Shown here: positions 31,633-42,002 of the stretch, one piece after another | Layout: the number at the start of each line of letters is the position of its first letter | How positions within the stretch are numbered: the first letter of the stretch is position 1 | NCBI GenBank assembly: GCA_023091665.1 | Contig: JALJCQ010000031.1 | Coordinates: forward strand, 620,001-684,000 | Direction: 5' to 3' | Length of the DNA stretch: 64,000 nucleotides | Source: Pythium myriotylum | Taxonomy: Eukaryota > Oomycota > Peronosporomycetes > Pythiales > Pythiaceae | The notes under the pieces: generated by a model | What the model saw: only the letters and a program-made list of their open reading frames with translations | What the model was told of the DNA's origin: nothing | Databases searched by the model: none | Program-made: the position numbers and the translations under genes

Positions 31633-32167
31633 GTGCTGCGTTTAGGCTTTGGTTGTTGCTTTCCAAGTGTTGACTGTAAAAAAAACTACACAAACTTGAA
31701 CTAAATTTTGCTGACTCGTATTCGATCAACGCTTCTTGGCAGGGGTGACGGATGGCGACGAAGGAATTATTGGATTAGACGGCCTTCGAGGAATCCAAAA
31801 TTCCTGACGTTTCTTGTTTCTTGTTTTGCATGTCGATATTCGAGGCAGTTTCAGCTAAACTCCAGGCAGTTGCGTGGATACTCAACTATCATTTGCTCAC
31901 GCGATATCTATAGAACTGATTTGTCCACGATACCACCGCGTTTTTCCACCAACAGTGACTCGTAGCCATGCACCTTTTTTAGGTGGCCATACGTCTTGTG
32001 CACTTCTGCTCTTCATCGCAACACTCCCTCTGGGAGGAATGCACGCCCGCACATCAGGCATATTTTGTAGTGCTAGACGATTATACTTGACTTGAGAAGA
32101 CAGGAATTACTGTTGTTACCCTCAATGCGGCTGTTGCCAACCCACCAAGCAGGCAATTTGGCGCGGG
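31633..32167. other. Intergenic between convergent C3 and CLC genes
   Basis: 535 bp with no gene seen. The 3' ends of both neighbours must lie here. Confidence 0.5.
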
Positions 32168-34804
32168 TTACAAAGTGTATCTCCTCGAGCGAGCGAGCAA
32201 ATCCGCTGCATGGATCACACCGATTAGCCTGCCTCTCGCCGTCACAAATAACTGTGGACTTTTGTGAACCGAAATGAGCAAGATCACTTGGCTCGCATAC
32301 GTATCTCGATGCACGTGGAAGTTGACAGTGTCTAGGCTGAGTACACCGAGAGCAACCAGGTCGATGGCCTTGGTTGTCTCCGACTCAGGATTCGAGAATG
32401 CGATGCCTTGAGCAGGCGAAACGCCAGCAAGGGCCACGTTTGACGACATTTCAACTTCCCGTGACCGCGGTGTGATCGACTCATCGTTTCTGTTGTCACT
32501 GTTTGAGAAGACGTGGTATCCTATGCGTGAAGCAACCATCTCTCCATTTTTGGATGACCCTCGTGATAGACACAGCTGCCACTGCTCGATTGTCGCCTCG
32601 AGTTCTTCTCGGTCTGCGACTCCCAAGTAGATCATCGTGTTTTCATCATCAACAACAGGGAAGAGCGACACGTCTTTTGGTGTTTCTTCGAGAAGCTTGC
32701 GTAGTGAGGAGAGCGTTTGGCGGCGCAGAACGAAGTAAGACGGCTGGCTGCGCATAAGATCACTGGCAACAAGTGAGTATGACTTCTGCTTGGTGAGATC
32801 GGGCCATTGCGGAAGCTTCTTCTGCCGGCCTATAGTATCATACATATCTAGCGAGAACAACAATGTGACTGCTCGGCCCACGAGCACACAAAGAAGGACC
32901 GGAACCATGTAGCTGAGCTGGCTCGTCAGCTCAAACACGATGACAGCTATGCTGATGGTACCTGTAATTCCTGCCGTGAATGAAGCAGCTCCCACGACGG
33001 CATAGCCTCCGGCGAGTTCATGACCACCACCAAAGAACACGACCATCTCGCCAAAGAGACGCCCAAATGCTGCGCCAATAGCGAAGACGGGGGTCACGAT
33101 ACCACTCGGTACCATGACAGTCGTGCTGATCGCCGTGGAGAAAAATCGTACGCTAACGTATGCGAGCAAGTTAAGTGCAAGCGAGGGAGACGTCCACTGG
33201 CTCCCAAAGTTGGCGTACAAGTGTGTTTTGTCATCGTCTGTCGCCGTCAAGTTGCCTTCAGAGAACATATCGTCGATGATCTCGCGCTGAGTCAGCATCA
33301 TGAAGCTGCCAACAGGAAACTCGACAAGTGAGAAAACGAGTGCGACTCCGGCAGCATAGACGAAAGGTTCAAATTGGCGAGCAGCACTGCATTGCGAAAA
33401 GATGTGCTTCTCCATTAGAGTCTTCTTCGCCTCTACGACGAAGCGGTAAACCTTGACAAACAGTGCGGCGAGCAAACCACATAAGGCTGCGAGGATGAGG
33501 AAGAAAACCATCTCGTAGGACTTGTACGGCAATACGTCGAACTTTGTTGTAAATAGGGATACTGTGTTGCCTGAGAGCAACCTGTTGAGCTGGCGAAAGA
33601 CGACGACGCCGACAACTGAGGAGAAGAATGCACGCCAGTAGTTGCTCGTCACATAATAGGTCGTAGTAACTTCGATTGAGAATAGCACGCCACCGATAGG
33701 CGTGCCGAACGTAGCGGTCACACCGACAGCGCAAGCAGCAGCTAGCACGTGGTGGGTAAGGTCTTGAGACCGTTTGATCTGGTTGAAGAGCGGTATTCGT
33801 AGTAGCTGGTGGGCGATGATACAGCTGAGATGCACGAAGGGGCCTTCCTTGCCAATCGAGAGGCCGCTTCCGAGCGCGAAAACCAACCCCAGAGCCTTGG
33901 CTACCAGCGTGCGTCCACGTAGGTAGTTAGGAAATGGAAACCCACCGAGAATGCTACGCATTTCGGGGATGCCTGACCCAGCGGCATTGGGGCACACAAA
34001 GTACGTACAGGTGACGCCAAGCAGAAGGATGAAGACACGGAATGCCGTGTAGAGGAGGTAGCTCGAGAGCCACACGCCACCAAGTTGCGTGAATCTGTCG
34101 TGGAGGCTGTCCACGTACAGAGCGGCGCCGTCGACGCTCCATGCCAAGAGCGACGCCAGCACGCCGAGCAGCAGCAGAAAGACCCACGTGCTCTCGAAGA
34201 CCGAGACCGTGAGCTCCGTCATCTGCTCGCGCTCTGCGGACAGCAGACGCAGAAGATCCACATCGTCAATATCATCCGGCAAGTGGTCCTCAGCGTCCGA
34301 CAGCATGAGCGAGTGGTAGCGGTACGGCAAGTGGGCCGTGGCGGCCGACAGCCGCGCGCGCCGCCGCCCTCTCCGCCGCCGGACGTGGAGCGCGTCCATA
34401 CCTTGTTGCTTGCGTCGCGCCGGGTCATGAAATCCCGACTGCGACTGCGCGAACATGCCGCGCAGCTTGGACCAGAGCGAGGCGTCGCTGAGACTCGCTC
34501 GGCCGTTGCCGTGGCCCATTCCATTGGCTTCGCTTGCTTCGTCGCCTTGGAACTCGAGCGCCGAGATGTCGGCCGCGAAGTCGGGGTCAAGCGCAAGCGG
34601 AGAGAGCTTGTCGCCCTGCGACGGGAGCGAGAGCGGCGGCGACAGCGAGCGCGAGACCGAGCTGCGCTGCGTGAGCGTCGGCGACACGTCGGCGGCGCTT
34701 GCGTCGCTTGTAGAAGGCGTCCGGGACTCGCGACGGCGCGGTTCGGTGGGCAGATCGCGCGCGCGCGGCGCGAAGGCGTCTCCGTTTCCCTTGTCCATGG
34801 CCAT
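32168..34804 (-). CDS. CLC-type chloride channel or chloride/proton exchanger
   Basis: 878 aa from the ATG at 34804-34802 (MAMDKGNGDA). Residues 1-195 are a disordered Ser/Arg-rich cytosolic N-terminus. The CLC core follows, with GSGIPEMRS (about 276), GKEGPFVHLS (about 318, gating Glu present) and PSGIVTPVFAIGAAFGR, a variant of the G-x-F-x-P selectivity motif. Two C-terminal CBS-like regions (about 690-760 and 815-875) end near LIGVIHAADLLARSRR. In other eukaryotes such proteins move chloride across plasma or endolysosomal membranes, and the CBS pair regulates gating. The gating Glu is compatible with an exchanger, but I cannot decide between the two. Intronless; the antisense open frames over its 5' end are shadows. 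Confidence 0.93.
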   Translation of the reverse strand: MAMDKGNGDAFAPRARDLPTEPRRRESRTPSTSDASAADVSPTLTQRSSVSRSLSPPLSLPSQGDKLSPLALDPDFAADISALEFQGDEASEANGMGHGNGRASLSDASLWSKLRGMFAQSQSGFHDPARRKQQGMDALHVRRRRGRRRARLSAATAHLPYRYHSLMLSDAEDHLPDDIDDVDLLRLLSAEREQMTELTVSVFESTWVFLLLLGVLASLLAWSVDGAALYVDSLHDRFTQLGGVWLSSYLLYTAFRVFILLLGVTCTYFVCPNAAGSGIPEMRSILGGFPFPNYLRGRTLVAKALGLVFALGSGLSIGKEGPFVHLSCIIAHQLLRIPLFNQIKRSQDLTHHVLAAACAVGVTATFGTPIGGVLFSIEVTTTYYVTSNYWRAFFSSVVGVVVFRQLNRLLSGNTVSLFTTKFDVLPYKSYEMVFFLILAALCGLLAALFVKVYRFVVEAKKTLMEKHIFSQCSAARQFEPFVYAAGVALVFSLVEFPVGSFMMLTQREIIDDMFSEGNLTATDDDKTHLYANFGSQWTSPSLALNLLAYVSVRFFSTAISTTVMVPSGIVTPVFAIGAAFGRLFGEMVVFFGGGHELAGGYAVVGAASFTAGITGTISIAVIVFELTSQLSYMVPVLLCVLVGRAVTLLFSLDMYDTIGRQKKLPQWPDLTKQKSYSLVASDLMRSQPSYFVLRRQTLSSLRKLLEETPKDVSLFPVVDDENTMIYLGVADREELEATIEQWQLCLSRGSSKNGEMVASRIGYHVFSNSDNRNDESITPRSREVEMSSNVALAGVSPAQGIAFSNPESETTKAIDLVALGVLSLDTVNFHVHRDTYASQVILLISVHKSPQLFVTARGRLIGVIHAADLLARSRRYTL

Positions 34805-35249
34805 TGCGTGGGTCTCGGCCGACTGTCTGTGCTCAACGGATGCTCCAAACGGCAGGAAGCCTGTGGTAGAAGATATGCGGTAAGAGAGGGTGAGTCAAAC
34901 CCATCCTCGACTAAGTACGAATGGACACACCTCGAAGGGATCACGTTTGGGATAGCGAAATGCCGTTCAATTCGGTCACGGGAGCCTTGCTTTCTACCAT
35001 TTCCAAGGTCATGATGTGTTGGGCTTGAGCGAGGCCAAGTTGGACGGCTTGTGGAGAAAGAAGCAGACGATTCGCCTGACACACTGGGTGGGGTGTGTCA
35101 CACTGGGATCTTCATGTTGGCGGCAATGAAACTCGTGTTGGCTAGTCGCCAACAGTTGTTCTCGTTGCTCTGAGTGACCACCTATCCAAGAATAGGCGTC
35201 GTGTAACAGCCGATCGTCACACCATTCTGAGCTAAATCCTTCATGGTAG
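34805..35249. other. Divergent intergenic region
   Basis: 445 bp between the CLC gene and the membrane-protein gene. It may include an unrecognised first exon of the latter. Nothing else is seen. Confidence 0.4.
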
Positions 35250-36962
35250 ATGACTTGGAGGCACTTGGGCGTGATTGGGAACAAGTGCCGCAGGGCGTGG
35301 CGTGCCACGCGCGTCGAGCTCCACGGCAGGTACTCGGTCGGAAGAATGAAGTCGTTGCTCAATTATGAGAAGAAGACGTCTCTCACAAGAGTTCTTCTTG
35401 GCGCAACCCTAACGCCGTTACCTTGCCTCGTTGCCGTCACGATCGCCGATGCAATCCCGCTTCAACCGATTGAGCTCGGACTCGCCCATTCTCAAGGCTT
35501 CTGGATTCGCTGCGTCTTCGCTGTCACGATCTACACAGCCACAATGGTCGAGCAACTCCGCTACGTCATTCCGACAGCCCCTATCTCGACTTTCACGTAC
35601 ATCGTTGTGACAGTGGCTGTAACCGCACTGACAACTCTAGGCACCTTCGTTTTGTCTCTGGCGATCGGATATCCACTACCGTTTGCGGTGGCGATGCTGT
35701 CTGTGCCACGGGCTATTTCCTTTGTCACAGCTCTCGCAATATCGTTGCGAGTGCATATAAAGCAGCATCCGACCGTAATCGCTGAGCTTATTCAGTTCAT
35801 TCGCCTAATGTCTTGCCAGGTGTCGTTGGTCGTGGTCTATCCAGCATACATGTTCGTGTTCATCCAGCTCACGACGTGCCAGCAAGCAGCGTTTGCATTT
35901 GTACTACCAGTTGTGAAGCGGGTTGAGAAGAATTTGATGAGCTTCGTGCTACGCAACGTTGACGATCTCAAACCTGAGATCATTGTATTCAATGTTGAGG
36001 TATTCAATGCGATCTTCGTGTCCTTCTGTATGCAAGGCGCAAAGTCCATCGGAGCAAACCTCGTTCTTGTCTCACTCGACTTCTTCTTGGCTTGTGCAAT
36101 AGTTCGTGGGCTGAATAAAATGCTGGTTAATGCCGGTACGCTTGCAGAACGTGCCGGTCTCGACTGTGTGAACCTTCTTCGGTCAGCGCAAGCAATCGCG
36201 CACGACATGGAAGGCGATACGACATTTTCTACTCTGGCGCGAAGTGAAAGACCATCTCAGCAAACCGTAATCACCGAATTCCACTCATCTCTCTTTGCTC
36301 GAAAGGATCAAATTACACCCTTTCCACTCTCACCAACAGAGGCTGTGGTTAGTACGTCTTACGGAAAAGTTAGCGCTAAGCGATCGAAGGTTCGGCCTCA
36401 ACTATCAATCGCAAATAAGAGACGCCAGTTTCTCCATCAGATGCTCCAGATCCTACGTGTCACCGAATATGTTCTGCTCATCGAGTACACTGAAGTTGTC
36501 ATCCCCATCATTTCCTGTACGCGCCGATCTTGATCTGTGAAGAAACTGATTTGACCTTTGCTGTTTATGAGCCAGCAACGTACATTACGATTTTGTCCTG
36601 TCTACCAAACCGCGTCTACTACCCACAGCACAGTAACTTGGACGCCGTACGACTGCGAGCAGCGATCGAAAATGTCATGATGAATGCAGGTCTCGAATTG
36701 TTGTCACTGGTGATCTTGAGTATTTTGATCCAGAAAAAATTGGGATTGACTCCGCTCCACCAGATCTCGTTTGTCCTGGAAAACCAGTCGCGCGTGGTAC
36801 AGACAAAGCTTATTACATGGTTGGCCATTGCACTCCAGTCCACACTGATCCATGTCGGTAAGTCTCTTCTTGTTTTCTTTTATATCGTGGTTTCTGATTG
36901 CTGGATTAGGTGCGGATTATTCCTTCAAGTTCTCATGGCTACGCAAACCTCGCGTAACTTAG
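35250..36962 (+). CDS. Oomycete multi-pass membrane protein, frame-interrupted, with one 52-bp intron
   Basis: The frame from the ATG at 35250 runs to about 36515. It carries KSLLNYEKKTSLTRVLLGA, then PLPCLVAVTIADAIPLQ and several hydrophobic spans. A second frame (about 36503 on) continues with CEETDLTFAVYEP, the segment LSCLPNRVYY and FVLENQSRVVQTKLITW. Together they give the usual order of a large oomycete-only family of multi-span proteins of unknown function, here about 500 residues. The change of frame near 36515 needs one extra base and has no room for an intron. A clear GT-AG intron is at 36858-36909 (GTAAGT to TTAG). It restores GADYSFKFSWLRKP, a conserved family ending, with stop TAG at 36960. 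An upstream exon is possible. It is either a pseudogene by a single indel or an assembly error. Confidence 0.7.
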
Positions 36963-37614
36963 ATTGCCTTAGCAAGACTATCTCGTTTTCTTGTTTGTTG
37001 CACCTTTGAATGGGTGAAATGCTGGATCCTGCACTAGATCATTGCAACCGTTCCGTGCGAACAGATCCACGGTTTCCTTCGAAAGGATACGTTGGTGTCT
37101 GGAATTAGCAAAAGATAACGGAAAAGGAACAAATAATGTGTGCTTGATTGACTATACACCGATAAACGACGAACACGTCGTCACAACTCTGGGAATGGTT
37201 CAGTCATAACGCGTTCACGTAGCTTTTGTTGCTTATGAGATACTAGTACCAGCGTGTCGTTGTTTGAGTCCATGTTCGGCTCTTCCTCATTTGTCGCTGC
37301 TGCAGGTATTGCTATGTAGCTGCCTTGAAGAGAGAGGACTGCATGTAGATAGCCCCACAGTTGAAGAGTTTCTAGTATCGTGAAGAAACGAGTTGCCGAG
37401 GTCGTAAATGAGCCGACGTGTTCACTATTTTCTTATGATCTCCTCACGGTGTGTGACATGATTCGGCTTCGGGTCTTCGGCACGAACTTCATCGTGGCTT
37501 TGAAGCCAACGCTTGTAATCTACGAGACGGCCATTAACAATCTGCGAGCACGGTCGCCTCAAGGGAGTTGCCATCATGACATTCAGCGATTGAAGGCTGA
37601 TCACTAAGCCACAG
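36963..37614. other. Intergenic between convergent genes
   Basis: About 650 bp. A 75-codon plus frame (37380-37607) starts with a non-ATG codon and has no recognisable homology. Nothing else is seen. Confidence 0.5.
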
Positions 37615-39873
37615 TCATCGTCGCATTGTCAGATGACTCCCATTCTGGACACCATAAGCTGTTTTCGTTCGTTTCAACGCGTCTTGCTTGGCATTTTTGG
37701 CCGGCGCCGAGCTCGACTTGACTCGCAGTTGCTTGGCTTTCATGGCCGCCGCGTAGAACGCATCTCCTTGTCTCGCCGACAGTTCTGTACCTTTTTCGAT
37801 AGCTTGAGTCAGCTGCGTCGCATGACGGAACCGCCGAACTTCGGCCAAATGCTGTTTTTCCCGTAAAATAGCAGAGAGTTCGCGCTCTCGTTCACGTCGC
37901 ATTTCGCGGATCATTTGCTCGCTCGCCAAGCGGTGAGCCTTCTCAACGGTCTCCCGCTCTTTCAGTTCACGTCGTGTTTGCTCCTTGACAAGTTGAATCT
38001 GGGTCGTATAACTGTGCAGAACACAATCACGTGAGTTCATTTGCTCGATCAAAACTTTGGTTGTGGGGTTCGTACAATGCTTCCAGTGCCTGTTCTCGCT
38101 CCGAGTGCTCTCGCTGGATTTGCTGGAGCGTCCTTGCAGTTGTTCTGTGCTCATCGCGAAGCTTTTCTTTCTCCAGATGAAGCATCTGCTGCATGGCATC
38201 GCGAAGCTGCTTCTCTTCCTGCGTCTTGGCCTCCAGGCCGATCGAAATACGGTGCAGTCGGAGATCTTGCTCAAAGCGACGGGCACGAATCTGGAACAGG
38301 ACCAAATTCCGTTAGTCGTTCATCCAAATGAAAAAAAAGAAATCACTTCCGACTCACCCGTTCGACGTTGGCTGCATGCTCACCCAGGCGATATGCTCGC
38401 TCGAGATGCTGCCGCTGGCAAAATTCTCGCTGGCGAATGATTAAATTGATGAGTCAGCACGACGTAGACACACCAGTTCACGTGAAAACGAACCTGCCGT
38501 AGTTCCTGCAAGTGGTCTTTGAGCTGGATCTTGTACCGCAGATACTCTTTGTGTGCTTTGGAAGTGCGATCATGTCGTGCGGTCTCAGGAATCAACGGGT
38601 AGAGGACCGATTTTTTGGCACCATCTTTTCGTCGCTGCGGAGGTTGCTTTTTTGATGGTGAGATAGTCGACTTGGCGCTCGCGAGCTTCTTCTTCACTGG
38701 GCTTATCGCACCCTCGTCGGCACGTGCCAAATGGCCCATTTGTGCGACGTCGTCTTCTGCATCCTGTTGGTTCTTACTCTTCCTGTTTCGAGGCTGACGG
38801 TCAGGCGTCGAGTCGGTCTCTGGAGAGTCTTTACTCCCGGGAGAACTATGACTCTGAATGACAGAAAAGTTCTTGGCAAACTCGCCTTCCTCCTCCATGA
38901 AGTGAATACTCGCCTCGCTGCCACTCGCACCAGACACCGACGATACACCGCCAAAATAGGTCTCTCCAGCGGCTAGCTCCTCTTCGTTAAGTCCGAGCTC
39001 CGCCTCGCTACCGAAGTCATCGCCAAGGACGTCAGCGCCATCTTGTCCCGACTGCTGAGGTACAGGCACGTAGCGGCCGTATTTCTGTGTCGTCAGCAAC
39101 TCCTTCTCGAGCGCATCAGCTTTTTGCCTTTGGCTAGCTGACTTTATCGTAGGTTGGGGCATTTTCTCAACGCGACGCGTTCGCTTCTTCACTGACGTGG
39201 TTTCAGTTGGTACAGCAGTCAATCGATTCCTCTCCATTCGCGATGCCGACTTCATCGTTGATCTGCGTCCATCTGTGGGTTTGGCTGAGTATCTGGCGCC
39301 GCTTTTCTCGGGGGATGCAGGGGCTCTGGATGTCATCCTCGAGTCGTTATCTATCGATCTCCTCTCATCCGCTGGCGACTCTTCTCTTGGACTCCTCACG
39401 TTCTGCTCCTCCTCCTCCTCCTCCTCCACATCTTGATCGACTACTCTTTGTCCCTCTTCTGCGGTTGCTGACCTCGCGAGAGACGAATCGCTGTGCAAGA
39501 TCTCGTAGATCTGTCGAAACATTCTCACCAACTGAGCGATACTCTCCACGTCGCCCTCGCACAGCGACGCGCCCGTGAACCGCTCCGTGTCGATCGTCTC
39601 GTCCAGCAGCGCGCCAGCCAGCGAATCCACCACGCGCTGCGCGTTGTGGACATAGTCCTCAGGTGTCGCCGGCACGCGCACGACGTTCTCCAGGTGGAAC
39701 TGGAAGAGCTTTTCATACAGCGCGACGCCCATGGACGAGACACTGGCCACGAGGTCGTCGTAGTCGGCGAACGAGCGCGCGCCGAAGCCCATGGCTGCGA
39801 GCAGCGCATTGGTGTCGCGCAGCACGCTCTTGCGTCGCGTCGAGAGCGAGGGCTGTCGAGACGAGACGGCCAT
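37615..39873 (-). CDS. CEP95: CEP95-like centrosomal/basal-body coiled-coil protein, three exons
   Basis: Exon 1 is 39873-38494, exon 2 is 38429-38358 and exon 3 is 38290-37615. Introns of 64 bp (38493-38430, GTTCGT to CCAG) and 67 bp (38357-38291, GTGAGT to CCAG) are both canonical. The N-terminus (MAVSSRQPSL, then about residues 30-125) matches the animal CEP95/CCDC45 N-terminal domain: P-x-x-x-EDYVHNAQRVVDSLA and LCEGDVESIAQLVRMF. A long disordered acidic/basic middle (poly-Glu near residue 150) is followed by a C-terminal Arg/Glu-rich coiled coil (KEQTRRELKERETVEKAHRL and beyond). CEP95 localises to centrosomes and basal bodies, consistent with flagellated zoospores. Within exon 3 the coiled coil changes frame at a G4 run (38065-38068 on plus); one base too many there would explain it. 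Confidence 0.75.
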
Positions 39874-40471
39874 CCTTCAAAAGGTCGCGCGCGTTGATCG
39901 GCTCGTATCTCGCGAGTTTGTGGGCGATGGAAGCCGCAATCTCGCCCAGAGCGAGAAGAAGAGCACGCGCGTCGATGGCGCGCAGTGCGAAGTACGGAGC
40001 GGCGCTGGCGGCGGAGAGCGGCGAGCGCGAAGAGCGAGCGGCGGCCGTTGCGTCAAGCTGCTACGGTTACGATCAATAGGGGCGCGAAAAAGCAGGGTTC
40101 GAAATGGAATGTATCGTAGTACATCTATAAAGTACGAAAAATACTAAGTGCGGTTGGTGAAAACGGACGTAGTGGGAGAGCTGACACGATGTGAATACCA
40201 ATTTTAATTGGATGAAAATTGTGCCCTTGAACTTCGATTGCGTGGACGATTCAAGATCGCGTGTTCCAATATATTTAATCTCAAAGGTTTCCGCCGCTCA
40301 GTCTTTGGCTGGTGTTCCAGATTGCGTGATCTGCTGGGCCTTACCCATATCCAATCTCACAGGTCTCGTCAATAATTTCGTGGGCCATTCGTCGACGTCA
40401 CCAGGCACCGAGCATGGGGCCTCTCGCTCGTCGCTCTCGCTCGCTCACACTCGCGCTTCTTCTCGGCCACG
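39874..40471. other. Divergent promoter region between CEP95-like gene and OYE1
   Basis: 598 bp containing both promoters. A CCATTCGTCGACGTC element about 90 bp before OYE1 is a weak initiator-like candidate. No gene. Confidence 0.45.
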
Positions 40472-41632
40472 ATGACCTCGACGCCCAAGCTCTTCACGCC
40501 CGTCACGCTCGGCGGCAAGCAGGACCCCTTCGTGCTCAAGCACCGCATCTCCATGGCGCCGCTCACGCGCCTGCGCGCCGGCGACCCGGGCGTGCAGCCC
40601 GATTTCGCCGCCACGTACTACAAGCAGCGCGCGACGGACGGCGGGCTCATCATCGCCGAGGCCACCAACATCACGCCGCAAGGCCGCGGGTACTTGGGCT
40701 CGCCGGGTATCTTCAACCAGGCCCAGATTGATGCGTGGAAGCCCATTACAGAAGCTGTCCACTCCAAGGGCGGCGTGATCTTCCTGCAGCTCTGGCACAC
40801 GGGCCGCATCGGACACCCGCTGCTGCAGCCGAACGGCGAGCTGCCAGTCTCGTCGAGTACGAACATGCCTGAGGACGGCAAGCGCGCTGTGCCGACCAAG
40901 GAAGGCCGCTCCACGATGGTCAAGCCGCGCGCGCTGGAGACCCACGAGATCCCCAAGATCTGCGAGGACTACCGCGTCGCGACGGAAAACGCAATTGCTG
41001 CAGGCTTTGATGGCGTTGAGGTCCACTCGGCGAACGGCTACCTGCTGGAGCAGTTCCTCCAGGACGGGATTAACGATCGCACCGACCAGTACGGCGGCTC
41101 GATCGAGAACCGTGCGCGGTTCCTTTTCGAAGTGCTCGACGCGATCCTTAAGACGACGCCGTCCAGCAAAGTCGGTGTGCGCCTGTCGCCCTTTGGCAAG
41201 AGCTTCGAGCAGCGCGACTCGAACCCGACCACCACGTACGGTTACGTGTTCGAGAAGCTGAACGAGTACGACCTGGCGTACGCGCACGTGATCGAGCCGC
41301 GGTCGTTCCATTACGAGAACGAGCTCACGCCACCAGAAGGGGCAACGGCATTCTTCCGCAAGATTTACAAGGGCGTGCTCATGACGGCGTCCGGTTACGA
41401 CCGCGAGAGCTCCGTCGAGATTGTCGAGAAAGGTGACGCCGATATTGTCGCGATCGGCCGGTACTTCATCTCGAACCCGGACCTCGTCAAGCGCTTCGAA
41501 CTTAATGCCAAGCTGACGCCGTACGATCGCCAGTCGTTCTACGCCCCCGATGAAAAGGGCTACACTGACTTTCCTACGCTCGAAGAGGAAGAAGCAGCGG
41601 AAAAGAAGGCAGAGGGCCAGCCCAAGTTGTAG
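40472..41632 (+). CDS. Old yellow enzyme / 12-oxophytodienoate-reductase-like flavoprotein, copy OYE1
   Basis: 386 aa from an ATG. An FMN-dependent (beta/alpha)8 barrel that reduces alpha,beta-unsaturated carbonyls with NAD(P)H. The N-terminal strand is LFTPVTLGG; the FMN-binding segment is MAPLTRLRA (about residues 28-36). The catalytic HSANGYLLEQF segment (His185, Asn188, Tyr190) is complete, followed by RTDQYGGSIENRARF and the phosphate-binding IAIGRYFISNPDLV segment. Length is typical of the family. No signal peptide, so cytosolic. Physiological substrate unknown; oxylipins or xenobiotics are guesses from the family. Intronless, tandem with OYE2 370 bp away. Confidence 0.95.
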   Translation: MTSTPKLFTPVTLGGKQDPFVLKHRISMAPLTRLRAGDPGVQPDFAATYYKQRATDGGLIIAEATNITPQGRGYLGSPGIFNQAQIDAWKPITEAVHSKGGVIFLQLWHTGRIGHPLLQPNGELPVSSSTNMPEDGKRAVPTKEGRSTMVKPRALETHEIPKICEDYRVATENAIAAGFDGVEVHSANGYLLEQFLQDGINDRTDQYGGSIENRARFLFEVLDAILKTTPSSKVGVRLSPFGKSFEQRDSNPTTTYGYVFEKLNEYDLAYAHVIEPRSFHYENELTPPEGATAFFRKIYKGVLMTASGYDRESSVEIVEKGDADIVAIGRYFISNPDLVKRFELNAKLTPYDRQSFYAPDEKGYTDFPTLEEEEAAEKKAEGQPKL

Positions 41633-42002
41633 TTTTGAGTTGTCTGTAGATCTAAAGGAGCTCGGAAAAGGTTGCTTCGATCTCCATCTTCATCGGTTGA
41701 AGAGTCTAGAGTTGTTTTAGTCGGAGGGAACGTAAATGGCGAATCCTTTTGATCGAATCGCCTTCGAACTTCAAACGAAACCAACCGTGATGACTCTCCC
41801 CGCGATTACGCTGCGATTTTCTTGAACCCATCACGACGAAACGCATGGTCAGAGGAAGACGCGAGACAGGCCGCCGTGTCAGTGCCACGTACTTGATCTG
41901 TGTCAACGGACTCGCTTACGTCATCTGTAGAGCAAACCAAGTAGTGTAGCTCGGTCTCACTCCGCAATTTGCTACCAACCCCACACCAGTCTCCACACCA
42001 CC
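41633..42002. other. Intergenic between tandem OYE genes
   Basis: 370 bp. It contains the OYE2 promoter element listed separately and no other feature seen. Confidence 0.5.
41955..41972 (+). promoter_or_regulatory. Initiator-like core promoter of OYE2
   Basis: TCTCACTCCGCAATTTGC lies 30 bp upstream of the ATG and is a close fit to the oomycete initiator (TCA-T/C-pyrimidines-CAATTT). It is the best example in the window. Confidence 0.6.

Noticed and set aside
34085..35014. 309-codon plus-strand frame over the CLC gene
   Set aside because: It is antisense to the conserved CLC N-terminus, has Arg-rich shadow composition and no own homology.
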